This document shows, piece after piece, positions 9,243-17,813 of a stretch of 64,000 nucleotides of DNA. Position 1 is the stretch's first letter, and each line of letters starts with the position of its first letter. A program made the position numbers and the translations under genes. Source of the stretch: DATHKG01 sp035489435. Its GTDB lineage: Bacteria; Bacteroidota; Bacteroidia; Chitinophagales; Chitinophagaceae. The stretch lies in the NCBI GenBank assembly GCA_035489435.1, contig DATHKG010000123.1. The stretch is one strand, 5' to 3'. The notes beneath the pieces were generated by a model. That model was not told the DNA's origin and did not search any database. It was given only the letters and a program-made list of their open reading frames with translations.

Positions 9243-9707
9243 TCAGTAATCATCATCGTCATCGTCAAAGCCACGGTCATTGAAGAGGTCAAGGTCCTTA
9301 AACTCTTCATCCACGCTAAGGTCATCGTCTTCCTCACCCTTACCTGCTTTTTTGCCAGCCCCGGTAGTACCACCCGTTTTTTTAACCTTTGACTTTGGCA
9401 GGTCAAACTCTTCGAAGTCAGGATCCCAGTTTTCTTCTTCTTCTGGTTTTTCCCAATCATCTGGTTCGTCAGCCGCATCATCTTCATCATCATCCTCTTC
9501 ATCTGCGTCTTTTTTCTTCGCAGTACTGCCTTTTGCCGATTTCTTGGCTGCAGCCTTCGGAGTTTCCAGCTCCTCATCATCACTCAACTCATCATCCTCA
9601 TCATCCTCTGTTTGTTTCTTCGGCTTAGATGCATCTTTCTTAAGAACTTCCTTAGAAGACTTTGGTGCACCGCCGGTCTTTTTGTCTTTGTCAGATTTTG
9701 TGGCCAT
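9243..9707 (-). CDS. Extremely acidic low-complexity protein
   Basis: A 154-residue protein with no recognisable domain. It alternates short Lys/Ala-rich blocks (residues 1-30, 50-67, 105-122) with long Asp/Glu runs (about 33-48, 68-100, 124-140) and ends in six Asp and a Tyr. There is no signal peptide or membrane segment, so it should be cytoplasmic and largely disordered. It is co-directional with purA upstream and pabB downstream. The antisense frame is also open, but the ATG start and acidic, lysine-spaced pattern support this strand. Function unknown; a nucleic-acid or histone-like binding role would be speculation. Confidence 0.75.
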   Translation of the reverse strand: MATKSDKDKKTGGAPKSSKEVLKKDASKPKKQTEDDEDDELSDDEELETPKAAAKKSAKGSTAKKKDADEEDDDEDDAADEPDDWEKPEEEENWDPDFEEFDLPKSKVKKTGGTTGAGKKAGKGEEDDDLSVDEEFKDLDLFNDRGFDDDDDDY

Positions 9708-9931
9708 AGTCTGGTAAGATTTACCGGGGGTTAAAGATTTTTCATTTAATAAATTAAAATTGGATCAATTGAAAAGCCCGGGTTTCTTTTGTTCTTAATC
9801 CAATTGCAATAATAAGATTACTGTAAAATTTCAGCGAAGTTTTTAATTCGCCAAACTTTTCTTTAAATATTTTTCTGCGGCATTTTTTTTAAGAAACCAC
9901 CTTTCTGTTTCAACAATTTTATCTAATCAAG

Positions 9932-11197
9932 TTAGTGAATTTTTATTAATTGATCCCTGCCCGGTCCATTAGAGATATAGTGAATATTTACCCCGAGATA
10001 TTTATTGATAAAGTCCACATATTGAGACATTTCTCCTGGCAATTCATTAGTTGATTTTAGGGCTGTGATGTCTTTGCTCCATCCTTTGAACGACTGCAAT
10101 TCGGGTTCAATTTTGAGCCTGGTCATCTGGAAAGGGACTTCTTTTGTCTGTTTACCGTTGATATTATAGGCTGTGCACACCTTTAGTTCTTCAAATGCAT
10201 CAAGCACGTCGGCTTTTGTCATCACCAGGCTGGTAACGCCATTTATCATGCAGGCGAAATTCAATGCTACCAGGTCGATCCAGCCACATCTGCGTGGCCT
10301 GCCTGTAGTTGCCCCAAATTCGGCACCAATTTTCCTCAGCTCTTCACCTGTGGCATCATGAAGTTCGGTGGGGAAAGGTCCTCCACCCACCCTGGTGCAA
10401 TATGCCTTGGTAACACCGATCACTTCCTTAATATGTTGCGGTGCAATTCCCAGGCCTGTACAAACCCCTGCGGAGATAGTATTAGATGAGGTGACATAAG
10501 GGAAAGTACCGAAATCAACATCAAGCATAGAACCCTGTGCCCCTTCTGCCAGCACTCGTTTTCCCTGCTTTATTTTTTCGTTGATAAAATACTCGCCATT
10601 TACAATTTTAAATTCCTTCATGAACTCCACTGCCTCAAAAAATTCTTCTTCCCAGGCAGAAATGTCTTCATGAAAATTCATACTATCAAGCAATTTCTGA
10701 TGTTTCAGTCTGAGCTTGATATACTGGGTCGTAAAAGTTTTATCAAACAAATCACCTACTCTTAATCCATTGCGACCGGTCTTATCCATATAAGCCGGCC
10801 CGATACCCTTTAGAGTAGAGCCTATCTTTTCACTGCCCTTTATAAGTTCTGAAGCTTTGTCGAGCGCGCGGTGAGTAGGTAAAATCACATGTGTGCGCTG
10901 GGCTATATAAAGATTTTTGCTGTAGTTAACACCAAACGCTTTTACTGATTCGCATTCCCTTTTCAGGGTGACGGGGTCAAGAACCACACCATTGCCAATT
11001 AGATTTATCGTGTTCTCGTGAAAAATGCCTGAAGGTATCTGGTGAAGAACAATCTTCTTGTCGTTCACGTATAAAGTATGACCTGCATTCGGCCCGCCCT
11101 GGAAGCGTGCGATAACGTCGTATTGAGGCGCAAAAAAATCCACTATCTTACCTTTGCCTTCGTCGCCCCACTGAAGACCTAATAATACATCAACCAT
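9932..11197 (-). CDS. purA: Adenylosuccinate synthetase
   Basis: Makes adenylosuccinate from IMP, aspartate and GTP, the first committed step to AMP. The 421-residue protein has the N-terminal GDEGKGK phosphate-binding motif at residues 11-17, the GPNAGHT motif, the switch-region KGIGPAYMDKTGR, and VTKADVLD for guanine recognition. Length and motif order are complete. The start ATG at 11197 has a TATTTTTG -7 element 32 bases upstream. The gap between purA and the acidic protein downstream (about 220 bases) holds only AT-rich sequence with an 8-bp inverted repeat (9758-9765 with 9798-9805). Confidence 0.97.
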   Translation of the reverse strand: MVDVLLGLQWGDEGKGKIVDFFAPQYDVIARFQGGPNAGHTLYVNDKKIVLHQIPSGIFHENTINLIGNGVVLDPVTLKRECESVKAFGVNYSKNLYIAQRTHVILPTHRALDKASELIKGSEKIGSTLKGIGPAYMDKTGRNGLRVGDLFDKTFTTQYIKLRLKHQKLLDSMNFHEDISAWEEEFFEAVEFMKEFKIVNGEYFINEKIKQGKRVLAEGAQGSMLDVDFGTFPYVTSSNTISAGVCTGLGIAPQHIKEVIGVTKAYCTRVGGGPFPTELHDATGEELRKIGAEFGATTGRPRRCGWIDLVALNFACMINGVTSLVMTKADVLDAFEELKVCTAYNINGKQTKEVPFQMTRLKIEPELQSFKGWSKDITALKSTNELPGEMSQYVDFINKYLGVNIHYISNGPGRDQLIKIH

Positions 11198-11229
11198 TGA
11201 TTTGCTTTTAAGTTTTGCTTGAAGAGCGG

Positions 11230-11237
11230 CAAAAATA
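11230..11237 (-). promoter_or_regulatory. Putative -7 promoter element for purA
   Basis: On the minus strand this reads TATTTTTG, an exact match to TAnnTTTG, upstream of the purA ATG. No clear -33 element is seen. Confidence 0.45.
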
Positions 11238-11285
11238 GGTAGATTAGGTTAATATGCGGAAGGCATTTTACAGCCATAGGTTGCA

Positions 11286-13526
11286 TTATGGTGATTCGGT
11301 ATCATAACGGTCGACTGTTTCGATTCCGGGAAGTTTTTTTAACCGGATCACAAGCTCATCAAGCTCTTCCTTGTCATGAACATATATCCTGACATTGCCG
11401 AAAAACAAACCTTCCTTGGCCTCAATGGTCATAGCATTGATGTTGATCTTGAGTTCGCCGGAAATAAGGTTGGTAATTTTATGAATCACGCCGACATCAT
11501 CCAGACCAACAATTTTAAGACCGGTGAGAAAGGAAATTTCCTTGTTTTTAGCCCATTTTGTTTTGACCACACGGTGACCGTAATTCGCCATTAGCTTGGC
11601 GGCATTCGGGCAATTGGTACGATGAATGGTAAGCCCCTTCCCAGTGGTTACAAAACCAAATACGTCATCACCGGGTATCGGCTTACAGCAGTTCGCAAGA
11701 TTATAAACAATCCGGTCACTGCTTTCACCAAAAATGATAAGTTCAGCATCTTTTTTCGCCATCGCAGCATGGGCCGCACTTTCTGTTTTTATTTCCTGGA
11801 TAATCCGGACCGGTTTTGGCGGTTCAAGTTTATCGCCCAGCAGCTGGAATTCCTGCAATTCTTTCAGGTCAATGGTTTTCACCGAGATCTGGTAATACAG
11901 ATCGAGTGGAGAAGGCAGTTTATAGTAAGCCGTGAGGATATCAACATTGTGCTGATTGTAGGCAGCACCAAAGTTTTCCAGCTTTTTTTGCAGCATGTAT
12001 TTTCCATCATCGGCCACCTTCCTTTTTTCTTCTTTCAGCGAATCCTTGATCTTGGTTTTTGCCTTTGCGGTAACAACCAGCTTTAGCCAGTCTTCGTTTG
12101 GTTTTTGTTTGGCTGAAGTAATAATTTCAACCTGGTCACCGCTGCGAAGTTTATGACTGATAGGAACCAGTTTGTGATTCAATTTGGCACCAATACATTG
12201 GGATCCGACCATTGTATGGATGGCGAAAGCAAAATCCAGCGCAGTAGAACCGACTGGCAGCATCTTTACATCACCTTTGGGCGTGTAGACATAGATCTCT
12301 TCGGCAAGAAAACTTGTTTTAAAATCCTGGAGGAAATCTACCGTATCCGTATCCGGATTGTTCAGCATCTCCCGGATCTGGTGAAACCATTTATCAAACC
12401 GGCTTTCATCGGTTGTACCTTCTTTATACTTCCAGTGAGCTGCCAACCCCTTTTCAGCGATTTCATTCATTCTTTTGGTCCGGATCTGAACTTCCACCCA
12501 TTTCCCCTGGGGACCCATAACCGTGGTATGCAGGGCTTCGTACCCGTTTGCTTTGGGATTGCTTAACCAGTCGCGCAGGCGTTCGGGTGCCGGGGTATAT
12601 TCATCCGTGATCAGTGAATACACCTTCCAGCAATCTTCTTTTTCACGTTCCTGGGGCGAGTTCAGAATAACCCGGATGGCAAACAGATCATAAACTTCTT
12701 CAAAGGCCACTCCTTTTTTTCGCATTTTATTCCAGATAGAATGTATGCTTTTAGGGCGTCCGTATAATTCAAACTGAAAATTTCCTTTTTCAAGTTTTTC
12801 TTTGATCGGTTTTACGAATTCATTGATATAGCGCGATCTTTCTCTTTTTGTTTCTGCCAGTTTTCTTGCTATCTCTTTATACTCTTCCGGCTCGAGGTAC
12901 TTCATGGAAAGATCTTCCATCTCCGTTTTGATATTATATAAACCCATGCGGTGAGCAAGGGGTGCATAAACATAAACAGTTTCTGAGGAGATCTTGAGTT
13001 GCTTCTCTCTTTTCATGCTGTCCATGGTCCGCATGTTATGCAGACGATCTGCCAGTTTGATGAGAATCACTCTCGGATCATCAGTTAATGTGAGGAGAAT
13101 TTTTTTAAAGTTTTCTGCCTGCTGGGAAGCATTTACATCAATAACATTTGAAATCTTTGTAAGACCATCAACGATACGGGCGATTTCGGAGCCGAACTCG
13201 CGCTCGATATCTCTTAAAGTTATATCTGTATCCTCAACGGTATCATGCAGCAAGGCGCAGATTGTTGACCGCACACCAAGGCCAATCTCCTCTATACAAA
13301 TACGCGCGACAGCAAGTGGATGCAGAATATATGGCTCACCACTTTTACGGCGCGTGGTAACATGGGCTTCGGCAGCCATCTCAAATGCAACCCGCACCAG
13401 TTCTTTATCTCCCGGTTTTAATTTAGGTTTTAATCCCCGAAGCAATGCCCGGTACTCACGCAAAATCAACTTCTTTTCCTGCTCTTCGTTCAGGTTATAT
13501 TTGGGTATTGCAGCAACTGTATCCAT
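11286..13526 (-). CDS. Bifunctional (p)ppGpp synthetase/hydrolase, RelA/SpoT family
   Basis: A 746-residue long Rel enzyme of the stringent response. Order: HD hydrolase domain with the intact motif ICALLHDTVEDTD (about 80-95), synthetase domain (YGRPKSIHSIWNKM; YDLFAIRVIL; EVQIRTKRMNEIAEKGLAAHW), TGS domain (about 400-460, YVYTPKGDVKMLP), zinc-finger/helical region (NCCKPIPGDDVFGF) and C-terminal ACT domain. The intact HD box indicates hydrolase as well as synthetase activity, as expected where one Rel does both. The rel gene is monocistronic or ends an operon with purA. Confidence 0.95.
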   Translation of the reverse strand: MDTVAAIPKYNLNEEQEKKLILREYRALLRGLKPKLKPGDKELVRVAFEMAAEAHVTTRRKSGEPYILHPLAVARICIEEIGLGVRSTICALLHDTVEDTDITLRDIEREFGSEIARIVDGLTKISNVIDVNASQQAENFKKILLTLTDDPRVILIKLADRLHNMRTMDSMKREKQLKISSETVYVYAPLAHRMGLYNIKTEMEDLSMKYLEPEEYKEIARKLAETKRERSRYINEFVKPIKEKLEKGNFQFELYGRPKSIHSIWNKMRKKGVAFEEVYDLFAIRVILNSPQEREKEDCWKVYSLITDEYTPAPERLRDWLSNPKANGYEALHTTVMGPQGKWVEVQIRTKRMNEIAEKGLAAHWKYKEGTTDESRFDKWFHQIREMLNNPDTDTVDFLQDFKTSFLAEEIYVYTPKGDVKMLPVGSTALDFAFAIHTMVGSQCIGAKLNHKLVPISHKLRSGDQVEIITSAKQKPNEDWLKLVVTAKAKTKIKDSLKEEKRKVADDGKYMLQKKLENFGAAYNQHNVDILTAYYKLPSPLDLYYQISVKTIDLKELQEFQLLGDKLEPPKPVRIIQEIKTESAAHAAMAKKDAELIIFGESSDRIVYNLANCCKPIPGDDVFGFVTTGKGLTIHRTNCPNAAKLMANYGHRVVKTKWAKNKEISFLTGLKIVGLDDVGVIHKITNLISGELKININAMTIEAKEGLFFGNVRIYVHDKEELDELVIRLKKLPGIETVDRYDTESP

Positions 13527-13590
13527 TCATCTTTTTATCTCTACGAATTTACAAAAAAGAAAGTGTTTTCTCTATTTCTATTAAAACTCC

Positions 13591-13598
13591 TACTTTTG
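13591..13598 (+). promoter_or_regulatory. Putative -7 promoter element for tRNA-Leu
   Basis: TACTTTTG matches TAnnTTTG and lies 54 bases before the mature tRNA 5' end. A weak TTTTC at 13566-13570 sits 20 bases upstream in the -33 position. Confidence 0.5.
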
Positions 13599-13652
13599 CA
13601 AACCTTAAAGGAAAGTCCTGCTGACTTTTAAGGATGGATCCGATTACAGATT

Positions 13653-13734
13653 GCGCATGTGGCGTAATTGGTAGCCGCGCCAGACTTAGGATCTGGTGGA
13701 GTGATCCGTGGGGGTTCGAGTCCCTCCATGCGCA
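13653..13734 (+). tRNA. tRNA-Leu (anticodon UAG)
   Basis: An 82-base class II tRNA. The acceptor stem GCGCATG pairs with CATGCGC at 13727-13733, and the discriminator is A. The anticodon stem CCAGA/TCTGG encloses the loop CTTAGGA, giving anticodon TAG for CUA codons. A long variable arm follows, then the T-loop GGTTCGAGTCC. CCA is not encoded. A perfect terminator hairpin begins five bases downstream. Confidence 0.96.
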
Positions 13735-13738
13735 CAAA

Positions 13739-13770
13739 CGGCCCCGGTGAGTAACCGGGGCCGTTTTATA
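13739..13770 (+). terminator. Intrinsic terminator after tRNA-Leu
   Basis: A perfect 10-bp GC-rich stem (13739-13748 with 13754-13763), loop GAGTA, then TTTTATATTT. The T-run overlaps the TATATTTG element of the next gene. Confidence 0.92.
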
Positions 13771-13774
13771 TTTG
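13767..13774 (+). promoter_or_regulatory. Putative -7 promoter element for the universal stress protein gene
   Basis: TATATTTG matches TAnnTTTG and ends 22 bases before the ATG at 13797. It is embedded in the tail of the tRNA terminator. Confidence 0.45.
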
Positions 13775-13796
13775 TAACTTTAATAAAACTACGGTT

Positions 13797-14618
13797 ATGG
13801 ATACACTACTTGTTCCAATCGACTTTTCCCCTTCATCAAGAACCGCGAGTATTTATGCGGCATCACTTGCAAAAGCATTTAAAGCAAGATTGATATTGTT
13901 CCACGCTTACATGATGCCGACACCGGTTACTGAAGTTCCCTATGTTATGATTTCTGTAAATGAGCTTCAGACTGAAAATGAACAGATGATACGGCGGGAA
14001 GCGGCGGTATTACACGAAAATTTTGGCGTGGAAGTCGGGGTCCAGGTACAGATTGGAATGCCATCGGATGAAATTACCCTTGCAGCCGTGGAATCTAATG
14101 CAGACATGATTGTAATTGGTATGCGTGGGGCCGGCGGACTCGATAAATTAATTGGTAACACATCTGCAAGCGTGGTCAGAAAAGCAAAAACGCCCGTTTT
14201 AGTTGTGCCGCATAATGCTTTATTCAACCCGGTAAAGCAAATTGTTTACGCCAGCGACTTCAGTTATTCTTCTTCCAGGAACCTATTCAGATCCTTACTG
14301 GAAATATCGGAAATGTTCCAGGCGAAGTTGCATATAGTTCATATCCGGAAGGGGGGCGTTACAGAAAACAGTGAAAGAGAAATCCTTTCAAAAAATATTA
14401 TTTCCGGGTTGCTTGGCTCAATTCAGCATGAGTTTACCATCATTACCGATGAATCAATCACCCATGGTATCAACAACTATGTCGCTCAGCATGATGTTCA
14501 GATGCTGGTGATGGTAGCTCATAAACATACTTTTTTTGAAAGATTGTTCAATAAGATTCACACTACTGAAATGGCCTATCAAACAAAGATCCCCTTATTG
14601 GTACTGCATGATAGCTGA
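13797..14618 (+). CDS. Tandem-domain universal stress protein
   Basis: A 273-residue cytoplasmic protein with two fused UspA domains. Domain 1 (about 1-140) begins DTLLVPIDFSPSS and ends with the nucleotide-binding G-rich loop (GMRGAGG ... IGNTSASVV) and TPVLVVP. Domain 2 (about 150-273) starts QIVYASDFSYSSSRN and ends IPLLVLHDS but lacks a clear G-rich loop, so probably only domain 1 binds ATP. It stands alone between the tRNA and tig. Confidence 0.9.
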   Translation: MDTLLVPIDFSPSSRTASIYAASLAKAFKARLILFHAYMMPTPVTEVPYVMISVNELQTENEQMIRREAAVLHENFGVEVGVQVQIGMPSDEITLAAVESNADMIVIGMRGAGGLDKLIGNTSASVVRKAKTPVLVVPHNALFNPVKQIVYASDFSYSSSRNLFRSLLEISEMFQAKLHIVHIRKGGVTENSEREILSKNIISGLLGSIQHEFTIITDESITHGINNYVAQHDVQMLVMVAHKHTFFERLFNKIHTTEMAYQTKIPLLVLHDS

Positions 14619-14680
14619 ACAGGCTCAAAACGCTTAATAAAAGTTAAAATATTCGATCTGAAAATATTCAACGGTATTCT

Positions 14681-14688
14681 TACCTTTG
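14681..14688 (+). promoter_or_regulatory. Putative -7 promoter element for tig
   Basis: TACCTTTG matches TAnnTTTG and lies 42 bases upstream of the tig ATG at 14731. TCTG at 14657-14660, 20 bases upstream, is a weak -33 candidate. Confidence 0.5.
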
Positions 14689-14730
14689 CACCCCAAAATA
14701 AAATTTGGGTACATTTTCAAATAACTACAT

Positions 14731-16110
14731 ATGGCAACAGTAACAAGAGAGAATATTGGTCTGCTGAATGACAAAATCACCGTGAAAGTAGGCACCAATG
14801 ATTATCTGCCTTCTTTTGAAAAAGCACTAAAAACCTACAGCAAATCTGCAAATATCCCGGGCTTCCGTAAAGGAATGGTTCCGGCCGGTATGATCAAAAA
14901 GATGCATGGACCCGCTGTATTTACAGAAGAAGTGCTGAGAACCGTTGAAAAGGAGCTCAATACTTTCATGACATCTGAAAAGCTGGAAATCTTCGCCCAG
15001 CCCCTTCCGCTATCTGAAAATGACGCGCACCAGATAGACATGAATAAACCGGACGAATATGCTTTTGCCTTTGAGGTCGGCCTGAAACCCGAATTCCAGT
15101 TACCTGATCTCGGAACTGAGCCACTCACCCGTTACAAGGTGATTGTGACCGAAGAAATGATCAATGATGAAATTGAGCGCTTACGTCTCAGAAACGGTAA
15201 AATGACCGATCCTGAATCAGTGACCGGTGATGAAAATGTGCTGAACCTTACCTTCACAGAAATTGATGCTGATGGCAAAGAAATAGAAGGCGGTATCAAA
15301 AAAGACAACTCACTTCTTGTTAAATATTTTTCAGAAAGTTTCCGCCCGAACCTGATGGACAAAAAGACCGGCGACACTATTAATATCCAGCTTTCACAGG
15401 TTTTTGAACCAAAAGAAAGAGAATGGATCATCAGCGATCTTGGCCTGGACAAAAACGATTCCGCAGCTGCGGAAAAACAATTTCGCCTTGATATAACCAA
15501 GGTAGGATATGTTGAGAAATCAGAACTGAATGAAGAATTCTACAAGGTGGCTTTGCCAGGAAAGACTATCACTACTGAAGAAGAATTCCGTGCTGAAATA
15601 AAGAAAGATATTGAATCTTATTGGGAGACGCAGAGCCGTAATCACCTTCAGCATGAGATTTATCACGTTTTACTTGATCATACCAATATCAGCTTCCCGG
15701 AAAGTTTCCTGAAAAAATGGATGCAGACCAACGAAGAGAAGAAAAAAAGTGAAGAAGAAGTTGAAGCTGAATTTCCTTCTTTTGTAAACCAGTTGAAGTG
15801 GACACTGATTATCGATAAAATTGTTCGCGAGAATAATATTGAAGTGCTTCCGGAAGATCTTAAGGCTTTTGCCAAACAACAGCTTTTCGGTTATATGGGA
15901 ATGAATATTGGCGATGCAGAACAACCCTGGATAACCGAATATGTTAACAAAATGATGCAGGATAAGAAATTTGTAGAGGATGCATATCACCGTATACAGA
16001 CTGACAAAGTATTCAGTTTTGCAGATCAGAAAGTTAATGCCGTAGAACAGGAGATCAGCGTGGATGATTTTGCAAAAGAAACAGCAAAACATCAGCATCA
16101 TCAGCATTAA
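14731..16110 (+). CDS. tig: Trigger factor
   Basis: Ribosome-bound chaperone for nascent chains. The N-terminal ribosome-binding domain contains the signature IPGFRKGMVP (about residues 46-55); the middle part (about 155-255) is in the place of the PPIase domain but diverged; the C-terminal arms (about 260-440) are helical, and the protein ends in a His-rich tail (KHQHHQH). The 459 residues fit the Bacteroidota form. It leads the tig-clpP-clpP-clpX set, with a hairpin terminator between tig and the first clpP. Confidence 0.92.
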   Translation: MATVTRENIGLLNDKITVKVGTNDYLPSFEKALKTYSKSANIPGFRKGMVPAGMIKKMHGPAVFTEEVLRTVEKELNTFMTSEKLEIFAQPLPLSENDAHQIDMNKPDEYAFAFEVGLKPEFQLPDLGTEPLTRYKVIVTEEMINDEIERLRLRNGKMTDPESVTGDENVLNLTFTEIDADGKEIEGGIKKDNSLLVKYFSESFRPNLMDKKTGDTINIQLSQVFEPKEREWIISDLGLDKNDSAAAEKQFRLDITKVGYVEKSELNEEFYKVALPGKTITTEEEFRAEIKKDIESYWETQSRNHLQHEIYHVLLDHTNISFPESFLKKWMQTNEEKKKSEEEVEAEFPSFVNQLKWTLIIDKIVRENNIEVLPEDLKAFAKQQLFGYMGMNIGDAEQPWITEYVNKMMQDKKFVEDAYHRIQTDKVFSFADQKVNAVEQEISVDDFAKETAKHQHHQH

Positions 16111-16172
16111 TACAAATCTGTTCCGGTTATTGAGTTGCGAGTAAAATTTCTGCGAATCAACTATAAAGTTTG

Positions 16173-16219
16173 ACCGGCATGAAAGGCTAGCCGTTTGGCT
16201 GCTTTTTATGCCGGTTTTC
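16173..16219 (+). terminator. Probable terminator between tig and clpP
   Basis: An 8-bp outer stem ACCGGCAT/ATGCCGGT (16173-16180 with 16208-16215) encloses an inner AGCC-GTTT-GGCT hairpin and is followed by TTTCTTT. It suggests that tig and the clp genes are at least partly separate transcripts. Confidence 0.7.
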
Positions 16220-16328
16220 TTTGCCAGGTGCGCCAATTTGTCCGTTTTTTTATTTTGCATGGTATTTGGTTTCCTACAATGGCTTAAATTGCCGGTCACT
16301 ATTAAAAATTACTCATTAACAATATCAT

Positions 16329-17021
16329 ATGCATTTAGGAAAAGAATTTGAAAACTACGCGGTTAAACACCGCGGGATCTCCAGTAATACATTGAACGCT
16401 TACAACAAACACATGATCACTAACCTGACTCCTAATATCATTGAGGAAAGACCAATGAATATTGCGGTTATGGATGTGTATAGCCGTTTGATGATGGATC
16501 GTATTATCTTTCTGGGATACCCGATCAACGACGAAGTTGCCAACATTGTCACTGCCCAGTTGTTATTCCTCGACAGTACCGACCGTCAACGCGATATCCA
16601 GATGTATATAAACAGCCCCGGTGGCAGTGTTTATTCAGGTCTGGGCGTATACGATACAATGCAGTATGTTACACCCGATGTATCTACTATCTGTATTGGT
16701 ATGGCTGCCTCTATGGGTGCTGTTCTACTGACTGCCGGAGCAGCCGGTAAGAGGACAGCGCTTAAGCATAGCCGTGTGATGCTTCACCAGCCAAGTGGTG
16801 CAATCGGCGGACAGGCAAGTGATATAGAAATAACTGTTGCAGAAATAAAAAAGATCAAAAAGAATCTGTACGATATCATTTCCAATCATACCGGCAAAAC
16901 GCTTAAACAGGTTGAAAAGGATTGCGACCGTGATTACTGGCTTACATCTGATGAAGCCAAAGAATACGGTCTTGTAGATGAGGTATTGGTGACCAACCCA
17001 AGAAAGGATAAGAAAGATTAA
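16329..17021 (+). CDS. clpP: ATP-dependent Clp protease proteolytic subunit, first copy
   Basis: Serine protease subunit (S14) that forms the ClpXP/ClpCP chamber. The 230-residue protein has the full catalytic triad: S128 in GMAASMGA, H153 in MLHQPSG, D202 in DRDYW. The MYINSPGGSVYSG oligomer motif is intact. An N-terminal extension of about 40 residues (KEFENYAVKHRGISS) is longer than the usual propeptide. It is followed 31 bases later by a second complete clpP. Confidence 0.96.
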   Translation: MHLGKEFENYAVKHRGISSNTLNAYNKHMITNLTPNIIEERPMNIAVMDVYSRLMMDRIIFLGYPINDEVANIVTAQLLFLDSTDRQRDIQMYINSPGGSVYSGLGVYDTMQYVTPDVSTICIGMAASMGAVLLTAGAAGKRTALKHSRVMLHQPSGAIGGQASDIEITVAEIKKIKKNLYDIISNHTGKTLKQVEKDCDRDYWLTSDEAKEYGLVDEVLVTNPRKDKKD

Positions 17022-17052
17022 TTGACTTATTAAATTTATCAAAGTAAAACTT

Positions 17053-17706
17053 ATGAATATTAATTCACAATATTTATTGAAACCCCTGGTCAATGATAAT
17101 GGAGATGATGATGACGAACCGGAAGAAAAACCTGTAAAGGATAAAGGCGTGGAAGCGGCGATGTATGCCAAGAAACTGGAAAAATATTTCTTTCAGAATC
17201 GTGCTGTGTATTTATGGGGTGTAGTGGATGATAAATCTGCAAAAGATGTTACGACCAAACTTTTGTTGCTGGATGCTGACAAGCCAGGTGAAGAGATAAA
17301 ATTTTTTATTAACAGCCCGGGGGGTGTTGTAACCAGTGGTATGGTTATTTATGACACTATGCGTATGCTTAAGAGCCCGGTAAGCACCATTTGTATGGGC
17401 CTGGCAGCTTCTATGGGTTCTATCCTGCTAAGCGGTGGCGTAAAGGGTAAAAGATTTATCTACCCACATGGCGAAGTGATGATTCACCAGCCCAGTCTCG
17501 GTGGTTATATCCAGGGAGTTTCTGTTGACCTTGAAATCCAGGCAAAACAAACAAAACGTGTAAAGGAAATCGGCGCCCGCATCCTCGCCTCGAACTGCGG
17601 AAAAAAGCCCGAACAGATCATGAAAGATTTTGATCGTGATTATTGGATGGACGCTAAAGAGGCAATTGACTACGGCATTGTAGATCAATTAGTTGAGAAA
17701 TTATAA
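17053..17706 (+). CDS. clpP: ATP-dependent Clp protease proteolytic subunit, second copy
   Basis: A paralogue of the preceding gene, 217 residues, also with a complete triad: S120 in GLAASMGS, H145 in MIHQPSL, D196 in FDRDYW. It differs in a strongly acidic N-terminal segment (residues 13-26, mostly Asp/Glu) and in the handle helix region (GGYIQGVSVDLEIQAKQTK). Both copies keep catalytic residues, so a mixed or alternative ClpP ring is possible. It sits directly upstream of clpX. Confidence 0.94.
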   Translation: MNINSQYLLKPLVNDNGDDDDEPEEKPVKDKGVEAAMYAKKLEKYFFQNRAVYLWGVVDDKSAKDVTTKLLLLDADKPGEEIKFFINSPGGVVTSGMVIYDTMRMLKSPVSTICMGLAASMGSILLSGGVKGKRFIYPHGEVMIHQPSLGGYIQGVSVDLEIQAKQTKRVKEIGARILASNCGKKPEQIMKDFDRDYWMDAKEAIDYGIVDQLVEKL

Positions 17707-17788
17707 TTTTGTATTGAAATGGCTGGCTTAATAGCTGGCCCTAAGCAATATATCCTGAGAAATTGGTAGTATAATCCAATTTGTTGGA

Positions 17789-17796
17789 TACCTTTG
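17789..17796 (+). promoter_or_regulatory. Putative -7 promoter element for clpX
   Basis: TACCTTTG matches TAnnTTTG and ends 17 bases before the ATG at 17814. It lies inside the in-frame TTG extension beginning at 17781, which argues for the shorter ClpX start. Confidence 0.5.
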
Positions 17797-17813
17797 CAAT
17801 CAGACTGAATAAA

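Noticed and set aside
9182..9717. Basic and Ser-rich ORFs overlapping the acidic-protein gene on other frames and the plus strand
   Set aside because: They are shadows of the repetitive GAT/GAA codons; no start context or protein character.
12994..13584. 196-codon plus-strand ORF antisense to the rel gene
   Set aside because: It lies fully opposite the conserved HD and start region of the Rel protein and has no protein-family character.
13549..13737. 62-codon minus-strand ORF beginning MCAWRDSNPHGS
   Set aside because: It is the antisense of the tRNA-Leu gene plus flank; this peptide is a classic spurious tRNA-antisense translation.
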